From Siphonodentalium dalli (Eukaryota > Mollusca > Scaphopoda > Gadilida > Siphonodentaliidae), in contig CP136064.1 of NCBI GenBank assembly GCA_032622095.1, positions 36,506,426 through 36,570,425 on the forward strand: a stretch of 64,000 nt of DNA. The letters are read 5' to 3'. Under the pieces are notes generated by a model. It was not told where the DNA came from and did not search any database. It saw only the letters and a list, made by a program, of their open reading frames with translations. Below, in pieces: positions 1-13,493 of the stretch (positions within the stretch are counted from its first letter, which is position 1; each line of letters opens with the position of its first letter). The translations under genes and the position numbers were made by a program.

Positions 1-73
1 CATCTGGAAATTGCAAATTATGATACAGATTCGCCGCAACACATCGACTGAAACAATATATTCACGACAGTCC

Positions 74-422
74 TTAAAGGGGTAGTGTACACTAAGTCCG
101 TCCATTTAAGGGACCATCTCCAATTATACTAAAAAAAAAATGCAACAAATGAATGAATTTGAGCCATGTATTAGTGCAAAATACAATCTTGTGCTCTATG
201 AAAGATGCAAACAACATCATAATTATTATGAAAATGAATTTTTGACTCCAGCCATTTATTCATTTTCATTATAATTACCATTTTTTGTATCGTTCATAGG
301 GAACCTGAGTGTATTATGCACTAGTCCATGGCTCAAATCCATTCATTTGTTGCATATATTTTTTTAGCATAAAAGGAGATGGTTCCACAAATGGTCGTAT
401 TTAGTGTATACTACCCCTTTAA
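74..422. mobile_element. Palindromic TTAA-flanked MITE, copy A
   Basis: The two halves are near reverse complements. The left end reads TTAAAGGGGTAGTGTACACT and the right end is its complement with one or two changes. Both ends stop at TTAA, the target duplication expected of piggyBac-type insertion. Inside, AATGAATTTGAGCCATG is mirrored by CATGGCTCAAATCCATT. There is no reading frame of note. Two further full copies lie at 44,909 and 45,523 and a core fragment at 48,690. It is a non-autonomous foldback element; the superfamily is inferred only from the TTAA sites, since the terminal bases do not match the usual piggyBac CCC start. Confidence 0.75.
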
Positions 423-1833
423 GTTCTCAGACTAAATAACCTGATATAGTTTGTGACGTCAACTGAGTATTACTGACGTCGGCAGCGAGAAACAACAGTC
501 TCCCGGATAAGATAAACAACGCATTTGAAACAAGGCATCAGCGGATTCGTTTTTATACTTCCGTTTGAAACAAATGGCAATACTATATAATATGTTCGCC
601 CTTCCGTCTGTCCGTCTAGCCGTCTGGTAGTCCTTTCGTAGACATATTTAAGATCCGACAGATAACTCCAACAAATGTTTGTCAAAATACAGACTAGTTC
701 AAATATAAACTCAATTAATTTCACTTTAGTAACGGCTCTTTTTCGACTTATTATTTACACTATTTTCCCACCGATAATTTCAGTTTGGATTAATTGATTA
801 GAACCACAGTTGGTATAATTATATGTGTCTCACAATTTAGAGTTTGTGTTCCGTCCAATTTTTGTATGAGTTATGGCCATTTTAAATATATAATTCATCT
901 GATTTAATAGCAATTTGATTTATTAAGCTAACAGACGTATTTAGCCACACACCAGCGATGCTCTTATCTATCAGATAGTTATGTTTATTGTGAATTCCAT
1001 TTAACATCTCTATATGGACAGTAACATAAATTATCTAATAATGCTTTATACATGATGGGGAATTGATCATCTATTTGGCGAGGCATTAGCTACATATTTT
1101 AGTTATCCATCGCGCAAAACTTGCCATTTGTGGGGAATTCTGTAATTTTTCTAAGTTTTCCGTTCGTTACTTCAATGACCGCATTACACTTATGAAGTCA
1201 AGCATTCATTGCAAATCGAAGTGTAGCTTTGATACCGGCAAACAACGACTGTTGTATAACAGGAAATTGCGCCGGGTGTACTGAAATGTATTGTTGCTCG
1301 GAAACATGACATTTGGTTTCCGACTTGCTGTCAGTTTATATTCCAGTAGTCCACTTTTGACGTTATTTGCACTCGTTGACTACTTATTTCGTACTCTAAA
1401 TAATGTTTGTGACTATTGTTTTTATCATAAATTGAAGTAATCAAATACCTCAAAGAGTCTTATTTATCTGGCATTATGTTTTGATGCGGAGACCGCGGAG
1501 ACTTGCCTAATAGAAGCCGCTTTTGGTTTGTCATCCCATTTAAGTACGTTTATGGAGGTTTTTTGGATTAATAAATAGAATCTTCAACTCGTCACCAGTT
1601 TCGTCCAGTAAATTAGGTTTGGACCTCACCAGATGCTCGGTCCTGACATAATATACTGGATTCGTTTTGTTGATTTCGCTATAAACTTGTTGGTGTTACT
1701 CTATATATAACATCAATGCTATTGAGATATAGAACGATATACATAGGATAACCTTCAATTCAGTGCCGGTGTATACATGGATAATGACTACAAGTCATGC
1801 ACTGATTTCATTCACTGGCGTAATGTCTTTCAG
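423..1833. other. AT-rich DNA without recognised genes
   Basis: No convincing coding frame, RNA gene or repeat was found. Short open frames such as 470-724 on the minus strand lack any recognisable domain. The right end runs into TAATGTCTTTCAG at 1,821-1,833, which resembles a splice acceptor just before the open stretch leading into the 39-bp array. Confidence 0.6.
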
Positions 1834-1922
1834 GAAATTCGGATGACTCGGAAGATATGCTACACGAAGAATTCGAACGAACGGCCATGAGACACTTCCA
1901 AGGAGAGGGAAACGCCGTGAAT
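1834..1922 (+). CDS. Candidate exon start leading into His-rich repeats
   Basis: The + frame is open from an acceptor-like TCTTTCAG (ends 1,833). It reads through an acidic stretch beginning NSDDSEDMLHEEFERTAM, then straight into the NHHHDHDGTYINI repeats in the same frame with no stop until 3,458. The first in-frame ATG is at 1,857. Acidic, non-repetitive residues before the repeat are what an exon boundary could look like, with a two-base split codon completed at 1,834-1,835. Against a gene: there is no identifiable domain, and the repeat frame breaks at least six times further on. It could equally be chance openness next to a minisatellite whose period is a multiple of three. Confidence 0.3.
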
Positions 1923-4900
1923 ATGAATCACCACCATGACAATGACGGTACATACATTAATATAAATCACCACCATGACCATGACGGTACATACATTAAT
2001 ATAAATCACAACCATGAACATGACGGTACATACATTAATATAAATCACCACCATGACCATGACGGTACATACATTAATATAAATCACAACCATGAACATG
2101 ACGGTACATACATTAATATAAATCACCACCATGACCATGACGGTACATACATTAATATAAATCACCACCATGACCATGACGGTACATACACTAATATAAA
2201 TCACCACCATGACCATGACGGTACCTACATTAATATAAATCACCATCATGACCATGACGGTACATACATTAATATAAATCACCACCATGACCATGATGGT
2301 ACATACATTAATATATATCACAACCATGACCATGACGGTACATACATTAATATAAATCACCACCATGACCATGATGGTACATACATTAATATAAATCACC
2401 ACCATGATCATGACGGTACATACATTAATATATATCACAACCATGACCATGACGGTACATACATTAATATAAATCACCACCATGACCATGACGGTACATA
2501 CATTAATATATATCACAACCATGAACATGATGGTACATACATTAATATAAATCACCACCATGACCATGACGGTACATACATTAATATGTATCACAACCAT
2601 GACCATGATGGTACATACAATAATATGAATCACAACCATGACCATGACGGTACATACATTAATATAAATCACCACCATGACCATGACGGTACATACATTA
2701 ATATAAATCACCACCATGCCCATGATGGTACATACATTAATATAAATCACCACCATGACCATGACGGTACCTACATTAATATAAATCACAACCATGACCA
2801 TGATGGTACATACATTAATATAAATCATCACCATGACCATGATGGTACATACATTAATATGTATCACAACCATGACCATGACGGTACATACATTAATATA
2901 AATCACCACCATGACCATGACGGTACATACATTAATATAACTCACCACCATGACCATGACGGTACATACATTAATATAAATCACCACCATGACCATGACG
3001 GTACATACATTAATATATATCACCACCATGACCATGATGGTACATACATTAATATAAATCACCACCATGACCATGATGGTACATACATTAATATAAATCA
3101 CCACCATGACCATGACGGTACATACATTAATATAAATCACCACCATGACCATGATGGTACATACATTAATATGTATCACAACCATGACCATGACGGTACA
3201 TACATTAATATAAATCACCACCATGACCATGATGGTACATACATTAATATGTATCACAACCATGACCATGATGGTACATACATTAATATATATCACCACC
3301 ATGACCATGATGGTACATACATTAATATAAATCATCACCATGACCATGATGGTACATACATTAATATGTATCACAACCATGACCATGATGGTACATACAT
3401 TAATATAAATTACCACCATGACCATGACGATACGTACATTAATATATCACAACCATAACCATGACGGTACATACATTAATATGAATCACCACCATGACCA
3501 TGACGGTACATACATTAATATAAATCACCACCATGACCATGATGGTACATACATTAATATAAATCACCACCATGACCATGATGGTACATACATTAATATA
3601 AATCACCACCATGACCATGATGGTACATACATTAATATGTATCACAACCATGACCATGACGGTACATACATTAATATAAATCACCACCATGACCATGATG
3701 GTACATACATTAATATGTATCACAACCATGACCATGATGGTACATACATTAATATATATCACCACCATGACCATGATGGTACATACATTAATATAAATCA
3801 TCACCATGACCATGATGGTACATACATTAATATGTATCACAACCATGACCATGACGGTACATACATTAATATAAATCACCACCATGACCATGATGGTACA
3901 TACATTAATATAAATCACCACCATGACCATGACGGTACATACATTAATATAAATCACCACCATGACCATGACGGTACATACATTAATATATATCACCACC
4001 ATGACCATGATGGTACATACATTAATATAAATCACCACCATGACCATGATGGTACATATATTAATATAAATCACCACCATGACCATGACGGTACATACAT
4101 TAATATGTATCACAACCATGAACATGATGGTACATACATTAATATAAATCACCACCATGACCATGACGGTACATACATTAATATAAATCACCACCATGAC
4201 CATGACGGTACATACATTAATATAAATCACCACCATGACCACGATGGTACATACATTAATATAAATCACCACCATGACCATGACGGTACATACATTAATA
4301 TAAATCACCACCATGACCATGACGGTACATACATTAATATATATCACCACCATGACCATGACGGTACATACATTAATATAAATCACCACAATGACCATGA
4401 TGGTACACACATTAATATAAATCACCACCATGACCATGATGGTACACACATTAATATAAATCACCACCATGACCATGATGGTACATACATTAATATATAT
4501 CACAACCATGACCATGACGGTACGTACATTAATATGTATCACCACCATGACCAAGATGGTACATACATTAATATGTATCACAACCATGACCATGATGGTA
4601 CATACATTAATATAAATCACCACCATTACCATGACGGTACATACATTAATATAAATCACCACCATGACCATGACGGTACATACATTAATATAAATCACCA
4701 CCATGACCATGACGGTACATACATTAATATAAATCACCACCATGACCATGACGGTACATACATTAATATGTGTCACAACCATGAACATGATGGTACATAC
4801 ATTAATATAAATTACCACCATGACCATGACGGTACATACATTAATATAAATCACCACCATGACCATGATGGTACATACATTAATATAAATCATCACCATG

Positions 4901-7900
4901 ACCATGATGGTACATACATTAATATGAATCACAACCATGACCATGATGGTACATACATTAATATGTATCACAACCATGACCATGATGGTACATACATTAA
5001 TATATATCACCACCATGACCATGACGATACGTACATTAATATATCACAACCATAACCATGACGGTACATACATTAATATGAATCACCACCATGACCATGA
5101 CGGTACATACATTAATATAAATCACCACCATGACCATGATGGTACATACATTAATATAAATCACCACCATGACCATGATGGTACATACATTAATATAAAT
5201 CACCACCATGACCATGATGGTACATACATTAATATGTATCACAACCATGACCATGACGGTACATACATTAATATAAATCACCACCATGACCATGATGGTA
5301 CATACATTAATATAAATCACCACCATGACCATGATGGTACATACATTAATATGTATCACAACCATGACCATGATGGTACATACATTAATATATATCACCA
5401 CCATGACCATGATGGTACATACATTAATATAAATCATCACCATGACCATGATGGTACATACATTAATATGTATCACAACCATGACCATGACGGTACATAC
5501 ATTAATATAAATCACCACCATGACCATGATGGTACATACATTAATATAAATCACCACCATGACCATGACGGTACATACATTAATATAAATCACCACCATG
5601 ACCATGACGGTACATACATTAATATATATCACCACCATGACCATGATGGTACATACATTAATATAAATCACCACCATGACCATGATGGTACATACATTAA
5701 TATAAATCACCACCATGACCATGACGGTACATACATTAATATGTATCACAACCATGAACATGATGGTACATACATTAATATAAATCACCACCATGACCAT
5801 GACGGTACATACATTAATATAAATCACCACCATGACCATGACGGTACATACATTAATATAAATCACCACCATGACCACGATGGTACATACATTAATATAA
5901 ATCACCACCATGACCATGACGGTACATACATTAATATAAATCACCACCATGACCATGACGGTACATACATTAATATATATCACCACCATGACCATGACGG
6001 TACATACATTAATATAAATCACCACAATGACCATGATGGTACACACATTAATATAAATCACCACCATGACCATGATGGTACACACATTAATATAAATCAC
6101 CACCATGACCATGACGGTACATACATTAATATGTGTCACAACCATGAACATGATGGTACATACATTAATATAAATTACCACCATGACCATGACGGTACAT
6201 ACATTAATATAACTCACCACCATGACCATGACGGTACATACATTAATATATATCACCACCATGACCATGACGGTACATACATTAATATAAATCACCACCA
6301 TGACCATGATGGTACATACATTAATATAAATCACCACCATGACCATGATGGTACATACATTAATATATATCACCACCATGACCATGACGGTACATACATT
6401 AATATAAATCACCACCATGACCATGATGGTACATACATTAATATAAATCACCACCATGACCATGACGGTACATACATTAATATAAATCACCACCATGACC
6501 ATGACGGTACATACATTAATATATATCACCACCATGAGCATGATGGTACATACATTAATATAAATCACCACCATGACCATGATGGTACATACATTAATAT
6601 AAATCACCACCATGAGCATGACGGTACATACATTAATATAAATCACCACCATGACCATGACGGTACATACATTAATATAAATCACCACCATTACCATGAC
6701 CTTACATACATTAATATATATCACCATCATGACCATGATGGTACATACATTAATATAAATCACCACCATGACCATGATGGTACATACATTAATATAAATT
6801 ACCGCCATGACCAAGACGGTACATACATTAATATGTATCACAACCATGAACATGACGGTACATACATTAATATAAATCACCACCATGACCATGACGGTAC
6901 ATACATTAATATATATCACCACCATGACCATGATGGTACATACATTAATATAAATCACCACCATGACCATGAAGGTACATACATTAATATAAATCACCAC
7001 CATGACAATGACGGTACATACATTAATATAAATCACCACCATGACCATGATGGTACATACATTAATATAAATCACAACCATGACCATGACGGTACATACA
7101 TTAATATAAATCACCACCATGACCATGACGGTACATACATTAATATAAATCACCACCATGACCATGGCGGTACATACATTAATATATATCACCACCATGA
7201 CCATGACGGTACATACATTAATATATATCACCACCATGGCCATGATGGTACATACATTAATATAAATCACCACCATGACCAAGACGGTACATACATTAAT
7301 ATGTATCACAACCATGAACATGATGGTACATACATTAATATAAATCACCACCATGACCATGACGGTACATACATTAATATAAATCAACACCATGACCATG
7401 ACGGTACATACATTAATATAAATCACCACCATGACCATGATGGTACATACATTAATATATATCACAACCATGACCATGATGGTACATACATTAATATAAA
7501 TCACCACCATGTTCATGATGGTACACACATTAATATAAATCACCACCATGACCATGACGGGACACACATTAATATAAAAGAACCACCATGACCATGACGG
7601 TACATACATTAATATAAATCACCACCATGACCATGACGGTACATACATTAATATAAATCACCACCATGACCATGATGGTACATACATTAATATATATCAC
7701 AACCATGACCATGATGGTACATACATTAATATAGATCACCACCATGACCATGACGATACATACATTAATATATATCACAACCATGACCATGACGGTACAT
7801 ACATTAATATAAATCACCACTATGGCCATGATGGTACATACATTAATATAAATCACCACCATGACCATGACGGTACATACATTAATATAAATCTCCACCA

Positions 7901-9914
7901 TGAACATGACGGTACATACATTAATATATATCACCACCATGACCATGATGGTACATACATTAATATAAATCACCACCATGACCATGATGGTACATACATT
8001 AATATAAATCACCACCATGACCATGACGGTACATACATTAATATAAATCACCACCATGACCATGATGGTACACACATTAATATAAATCATCACCATGACC
8101 ATGATGGTACATACATTAATATGTATCACAACCATGACCATGACGGTACATACATTAATATAAATCACCACCATGACCATGACGGTACATACATTAATAT
8201 AAATCACCACCATGACCATGACGGTACATACATTAATATATATCACCACCATGACCATGATGGTACATACATTAATATATATCACCACCATGACCATGAC
8301 GGTACATACATTAATATATATCACCACCATGACCATGACGGTACATACATTAATATAAATCACCACCATGACCATGACGGTACATACATTAATATAAATC
8401 ACCACCATGACCATGACGGTACATACATTAATATAATCACCACCATGACCATGACGGTACATACATTAATATGTCTCACAACCATGAACATGATGGTACA
8501 TACATTAATATAAATCACCACCATGACCATGACGGTACATACATTAATATAAATCACCACCATGACCATGACGGTACATACATTAATATGTATCACAACC
8601 ATGAACATGATGGTACATACATTAATATAAATCACCACCATGACCATGACGGTACATACATTAATATAAATCACCACCATGACTATGACGGTACATACAT
8701 TAATATAAATCACCACCATGACCATGACGGTACATACATTAATATAAATCACCACCATGTCCATGATGGTACATCCATTAATATATATCACCACCATGAC
8801 CATGACGGTACATACATTAATATAAATCACCACCATGACCATGACGGTACATACATTAATATAATCACCACCATGACCATGACGGTACATACATTAATAT
8901 AATCACCACCATGACCATGACGGTACATACATTAATATGTATCACAACCATGAACATGATGGTACATACATTAATATAAATCACCACCATGACCATGACG
9001 GTACATACATTAATATAAATCACCACCATGACCATGACGGTACATACATTAATATAAATCACCACCATGACCATGACGGTACATACATTAATATAAATCA
9101 CCACCATGACCATGACGGTACATACATTAATATATATCACCACCATGACTATGACGGTACATACATTAATATAAATCACCACCATGACCATGATGGTACA
9201 TACATTAATATAAATCACAACCATGACCATGACGGTACATACATTAATATATATCACCACCATGACCATGACGGTACATATATTAATATAAATCACCACC
9301 ATGACCATGACGGTACATACATTAATATAAATCACCACCATGATCATGACGGTACATACATTAATATAAATCACCACCATGACCATGACGGTACATACAT
9401 TAATATATATCACCACCATGACCATGATGGTACATACATTAATATAAATCACCACCATGACCATGATGGTACATACATTAATATAAATCACCACAATGAC
9501 CATGACGGTACATACATTAATATAAATCACCACCATGACCATGATGGTACATACATTAATATAAATCACCACCATGACCATGATGGTACATACATTCATA
9601 TGTATCACAACCATGACCATGACGGTACATACATTAATATAAATCACAACCATGAACATGATGGTACATACATTAATATAAATCACAACCATGACCATGA
9701 CGGTACATACATTAATATAAATCACCACCATGACCATGACGGTACATACATTAATATATATCACCACCATGACCATGATGGTACATACATTAATATAAAT
9801 CACCACCATGACCATGATGGTACATACATTAATATAAATCACCACCATGACCATGATGGTACACACATTAATATAAATCACCACCATGACCATGACGGAC
9901 ACACATTAATATAA
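1923..9914. repeat. 39-bp minisatellite, about 205 units
   Basis: The unit is CACCACCATGACCATGACGG followed by TACATACATTAATATAAAT, 39 bp in all. The period is a multiple of three and the unit has a stop-free frame on each strand. On + it encodes NHHHDHDGTYINI, with variants HNH, HEHD, INMY and INIY. On minus it encodes MVMVVIYINVCTI/V. The long + frames are 1,857-3,458, 3,418-5,055, 4,937-7,591, 8,121-8,513, 8,471-8,902 and 8,937-9,914. They are broken by small indels near 3,446, 5,043, 7,580, 8,433, 8,863/8,901 and 9,898. The commonest variant is GACGG versus GATGG, a C-to-T change at a CpG. Most simply this is a tandem satellite. If translated, the product would be a His/Asp-rich, potentially metal-binding repeat protein. 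Confidence 0.93.
3425..6110. repeat. 1.6-kb higher-order duplication in 39-bp array
   Basis: The variant string starting at GACGATACGTACATTAATAT (3,427) recurs at 5,024, an offset of 1,597 bp. That equals 41 units minus the same 2-bp deletion. After each landmark the same order of unit variants follows for roughly 1 kb, for example the HHNDHDGTHI units near 4,385 and 6,005. The second copy has one additional unit early on and then skips several units. This shows block duplication by unequal exchange and not only single-unit slippage. Confidence 0.8.
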
Positions 9915-10107
9915 AACCATGACATACATAAAAAATAATTTAAAATTCTGACTTCATATATTTATTTTATCAGGATGACTACATAATCAGATATAAAATG
10001 TGCTATATAAGGAAGCAGATGTCTACCATACAGTAATGATATGTTACTATATGTAGCTCCAAAATGCCATGAGTTGTATTTTCCCATTCAAGGTGGATGA
10101 CAAACAG

Positions 10108-10223
10108 TATTTATGGATACTTGGAGTCATCCCAAAGATCCTCATACCCTGTCAATTGAAGAGGTGACTTCGATGCCTTATCCTGGATGCAAGCAATTAA
10201 AATATAAACTTGAGTGCATCTAA
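10108..10223 (+). pseudogene. Exon-like copy 1 (LSIEEV peptide)
   Basis: Starting near an AG at 10,106-10,107, the frame with ATG at 10,113 reads MDTWSHPKDPHTLSIEEV and continues to a TAA at 10,221-10,223. The peptide is clearly related to the second copy 348 bp downstream (WSxxxDPxxxSIEEVxSM). An in-frame stop at 10,098 prevents extension leftwards without splicing. No family is recognised. It may be a duplicated terminal exon that has drifted, or a repeat that happens to be open. Confidence 0.3.
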
Positions 10224-10427
10224 CTTTTCCGGTTCAATATAATTGTTTAATTGCCAATTTATTTTACAGGCAAATGACAATGCCAACTATGGGTGATGTT
10301 CGATCAATTAAGCATGCTGGATGTATATCTAATAGCACATACCTCGGGATTTTATTCTGGGTAACATTTTTCTGACATTGCTGTGTTTTCTCAACAAAAT
10401 TTATCAATATGATACTTTCATTCTCAG

Positions 10428-10532
10428 TTTTTGAAAGATCTTCATGTCATTGACACGGGAGATGTGGCTTGGAGTCAATCCGAAGATCCCCGTGCCATGT
10501 CAATTGAAGAAGTGGCTTCAATGCTGGCTTAA
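10428..10532 (+). CDS. Candidate terminal exon (SIEEVASMLA-stop)
   Basis: A good acceptor-like tract, ATACTTTCATTCTCAG, ends at 10,427. The exon is then open in phase 0 for 34 codons: FLKDLHVIDTGDVAW, then SQSEDPRAMSIEEVASMLA, then TAA at 10,530-10,532. The copy at 10,108 encodes a related peptide. Most base differences between the two leave WS, DP and SIEEV intact, which suggests past coding constraint. It lies 0.5 kb beyond the 39-bp array on the same strand as the exon-like lead-in at 1,834, so both might belong to one gene; that link is speculative. No domain family is recognised. Confidence 0.35.
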   Translation, partial: FLKDLHVIDTGDVAWSQSEDPRAMSIEEVASMLA

Positions 10533-10829
10533 AGCAATTAATAATTTAAAAAATAGTGAGTTAAACTTTTCTTGCCCATTTCATTGTCATTGCAAATTAT
10601 TATACCAGTACATGTAAATGCCAATGTAATATGAGGTCCATTCAGCATATATAACATATGATAGCATGTTTTTCATGATTTGTTTTGGCTAATAATTATC
10701 GCTTTCAATATCAAACATTCTTACTGTGATGGCTTAAATTCAGTGGCCTCAACCATGTGATTCTGATTCGACATTACAGTTGCTACATCACCAAAAAATG
10801 TCCAATATTAGCAAAAAGAATGCATGTAA

Positions 10830-11220
10830 ATTTATTACACATAAAGTGTATAGATTAGTTGGTACACAGTGTGTGTACCAAATATGCACAATACTGGATA
10901 CTATATACTACAAAATTGTGTAGGTTGTTACACATATGTGTATAAATAAAGTACACACTACTGTGTACTATGTACACAAATGTGTATAAATAAAGTACAC
11001 ACTAACTGTGTATTATCTGTGTACTAACTGTGTAGTAACTGTCTACCAACTTTTACTACACATAAGTGTATAGCGGCTACACATATATGTGTGTATAGAG
11101 CAACACATACTGTGTGTACCAAAAATTGCTCTACAGTTTCTACACATAATTGTTGGGGAGCAGATGTTACACATATATGTGTACAAAGTGTGTAGCGTTT
11201 CTACACAGTGTTTTTAGAGA
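10830..11220. repeat. Degenerate TACACA/TGTGTA repeat field
   Basis: Alternating CTACACA and TGTGTAG words recur every 15-30 bp, for example ACACATATGTGTATAAATAAAG repeated in part at 10,932 and 10,976. Many are short palindromes. The same style fills the foldback element at 33,016-33,804, so this is probably a related element without clear ends. Confidence 0.6.
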
Positions 11221-11226
11221 GTATAC

Positions 11227-11282
11227 CCCCTTGCGCGACGGGCACTCTGGGCCATGGCTCAGAGTGCCCGTCGGGCAAGGGG
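11227..11282. other. GC-rich perfect-type hairpin
   Basis: The left arm CCCCTTGCGCGACGGGCACT pairs with AGTGCCCGTCGGGCAAGGGG, with one mismatch per arm, and the stem continues CTG/CAG around a GGCCATGGCT loop. The stem is about 23-24 bp in otherwise AT-rich DNA. It directly follows the TACACA field. The function is unknown; it could be the core or end of a foldback element. Confidence 0.75.
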
Positions 11283-13493
11283 TGCCCTGGAGTGACCGCC
11301 ATTACTACAATCATACACATTCTAGTTCAAGATCGCCGTTCGTTTATTTCACATAAACATGTTGAAATTTAATGCATCAGTATAATGTACACATATATCG
11401 TATGGCAAGTCCCGAATAGTCCAACACGTGTGAGCAAAATGATCGTTCGAGTCATTTTGTGTCCACATTAAAATTGGATTTTCGCGAACTTGTGACTATG
11501 CAGTATGTATAACCAGTTTGTCAGAGATAAATCACCACAATGTTCATAAGTATAGTATCAATGAGACCTTCAAAATATGCATTAAAGATACGGGCGACGT
11601 TGGCGGTGGGTATTGCTGTTAAAATATTCACCTCCGTCAAAAACCGCCATAAACAGAAATAATAGTAAAATATAGACAGACCTTGTTCTTAAATCAGAAA
11701 TATGGCATAAACAGTATGATATTGTCAAATGTTGTTTCCTTTGTTATGTAAACAAAAGCAAAAAACGTTACAGAACCTAGCTTAGATCCGGATCCGATAA
11801 ACACAAAGCGTTATTTATTACTGTTTTCCTGATATGGAAATAATAAAGAGCGTTTATATCATTTGTGTGTGATTAACCAATAAAATAGCGCTGTGTTATG
11901 TAAACAGAAGCAAAACTTCTGAAACACGAGCAGGCTTTTGTATACGTACATCATCGTACGTCTTGACAGTATACTATTTACGCGCTGATTATGTTTCTCA
12001 TATATGAACAAAATTATATATATTTTAATATTCCTTCTGTTGATGACGATTTGAACAAATGTGAATATTTCTGCAACGAACGCCGCCCGTGCCTTTAAGA
12101 GCGAAGTAGGAGCATAAAGAAAAATACAAACCTGCTGTCCAAATATATGCTGGCAGATGAGCCGGGAGTATCCTATACCCGTACACCGATCACGTGATTA
12201 TATACCGCGTAGAGCCTATCCTTCAGCACAGTGTCCAAACATGTGCATACTCTTAAACACTTATTTATGTGAGAATGTCTCCTTCAGCGCCAGTAACCTA
12301 TACACGTATATCGTCACGTAAAACTCACGATATGTCACACCAGTTTATGTTTATTCACTGGCAACTATCGATTTGGTTAAGCCGGACAGATAGATATTCC
12401 TACACCTACAGATATATGGTCGTCATCTGACACTGATCTCATCTCATCTGTCACATCCCAACTTTGTAAGAACCGATTTCTAACCAACATGTAAATTGTA
12501 ATCAATAGGAACGATATTTGGTTTCACAGGTCGACAAGAACCTAAAATTGGCCGCCAAGAACCAAAACATCGGCGCGAGATGGCAAAAATAGCCATGATA
12601 GTCCGTTGGTCAAATTTCACAATGGCTTTAGTTTTCGATTTCGCTCCACTTTGTCCGAACAAAGGTTTCTTTATATCAAATTAAAGGTCATCATCTCCCG
12701 CATTAGAAAATAATTGTTGCCAGGCTGGCAAAGCGTCCAAACATGGCGAAAATTCGGAGGATAACTCCTACCCCCTCCCCATTAAACAAATATAATTTTA
12801 CCCAATTATTGTCCAGCGACCATGTACTGTACTATATAATATATAGTTTCCCGACGTATATACGACTGTAAGTTTTCGGAAAAAAATTGTGTTCAAATTG
12901 TCGCAATGTCGCAATGAGCCCGGTTGTTATGTAATCAATATAGGTCCTGTTGTATTGAAGTTATACCAAAAACATCAGCGATGAGTACTTTTTGAGTAGA
13001 TATAAACATTGTAAAGCTATAGATATGATATATTGTATTTATTTTATCAAACGTATCCCTACGCCCTAAATTACGTAAAAACACGGATTTAGCCAAATAT
13101 TCGCTCTCGCGTTTGGGATGACGACAAATTGTACCACAGTATATTTAGACCAAATCAGCTGGATCATAGTGCTATTTGGCACAATAAAATGAAAACAAAA
13201 TTGTTGTTGACTAAAATAAAATGCCGAAATAACAACAAAAACTATTTCTCTCAGTTATTGTCAGTGTAAAATTAACAATTCATGGTATATGTCACTCTTT
13301 TTATATCAATGCTACTACGAATGGACTGCATTCTCCGAAAGCATTCATAATGGTGGCCCACTTGCTGCATAGACAGTGCACGCTGTGTTACAAAGGCTGC
13401 ACACTAAAACGTATCAAATTTGACTTTATCATCAACAACGTGATATGATGATATCGTAATGATGTCTGTTGTTTTCAGAATAAGGGAACCGCG
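11283..13493. other. Gene-free stretch with one dispersed repeat
   Basis: No credible gene is seen. Positions 11,555-11,765 (from ATGAGACCTTCAAAATATGC through GGTGGGTATTGCTGTTAAAA to TTATGTAAACAAAAGC) match 63,702-63,920 in the same orientation, so this part is a dispersed repeat. TTATGTAAACA recurs near 11,895. The short open frames at 12,480-12,662 (minus strand) look like chance. Confidence 0.55.

Larger units (their letters stand above)
10080..10690. repeat. Diverged tandem duplication, about 348 bp offset
   Basis: The segment around 10,118-10,330 is repeated with divergence at about 10,466-10,680. The best match is TTGGAGTCATCCCAAAGATC versus TTGGAGTCAATCCGAAGATC, followed by TGTCAATTGAAGA in both. 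Weaker similarity continues through AAGCAATTAA and the AAATGCCAAT stretches. The best-conserved part is the part that can be read as similar peptides. Confidence 0.65.

Noticed and set aside
1860-9902. Minus-strand hydrophobic repeat protein (MVMVVIYINVCT units)
   Set aside because: It is the antisense reading of the 39-bp unit. The strand has no lead-in exon, and the valine/isoleucine change simply mirrors the CpG variant.
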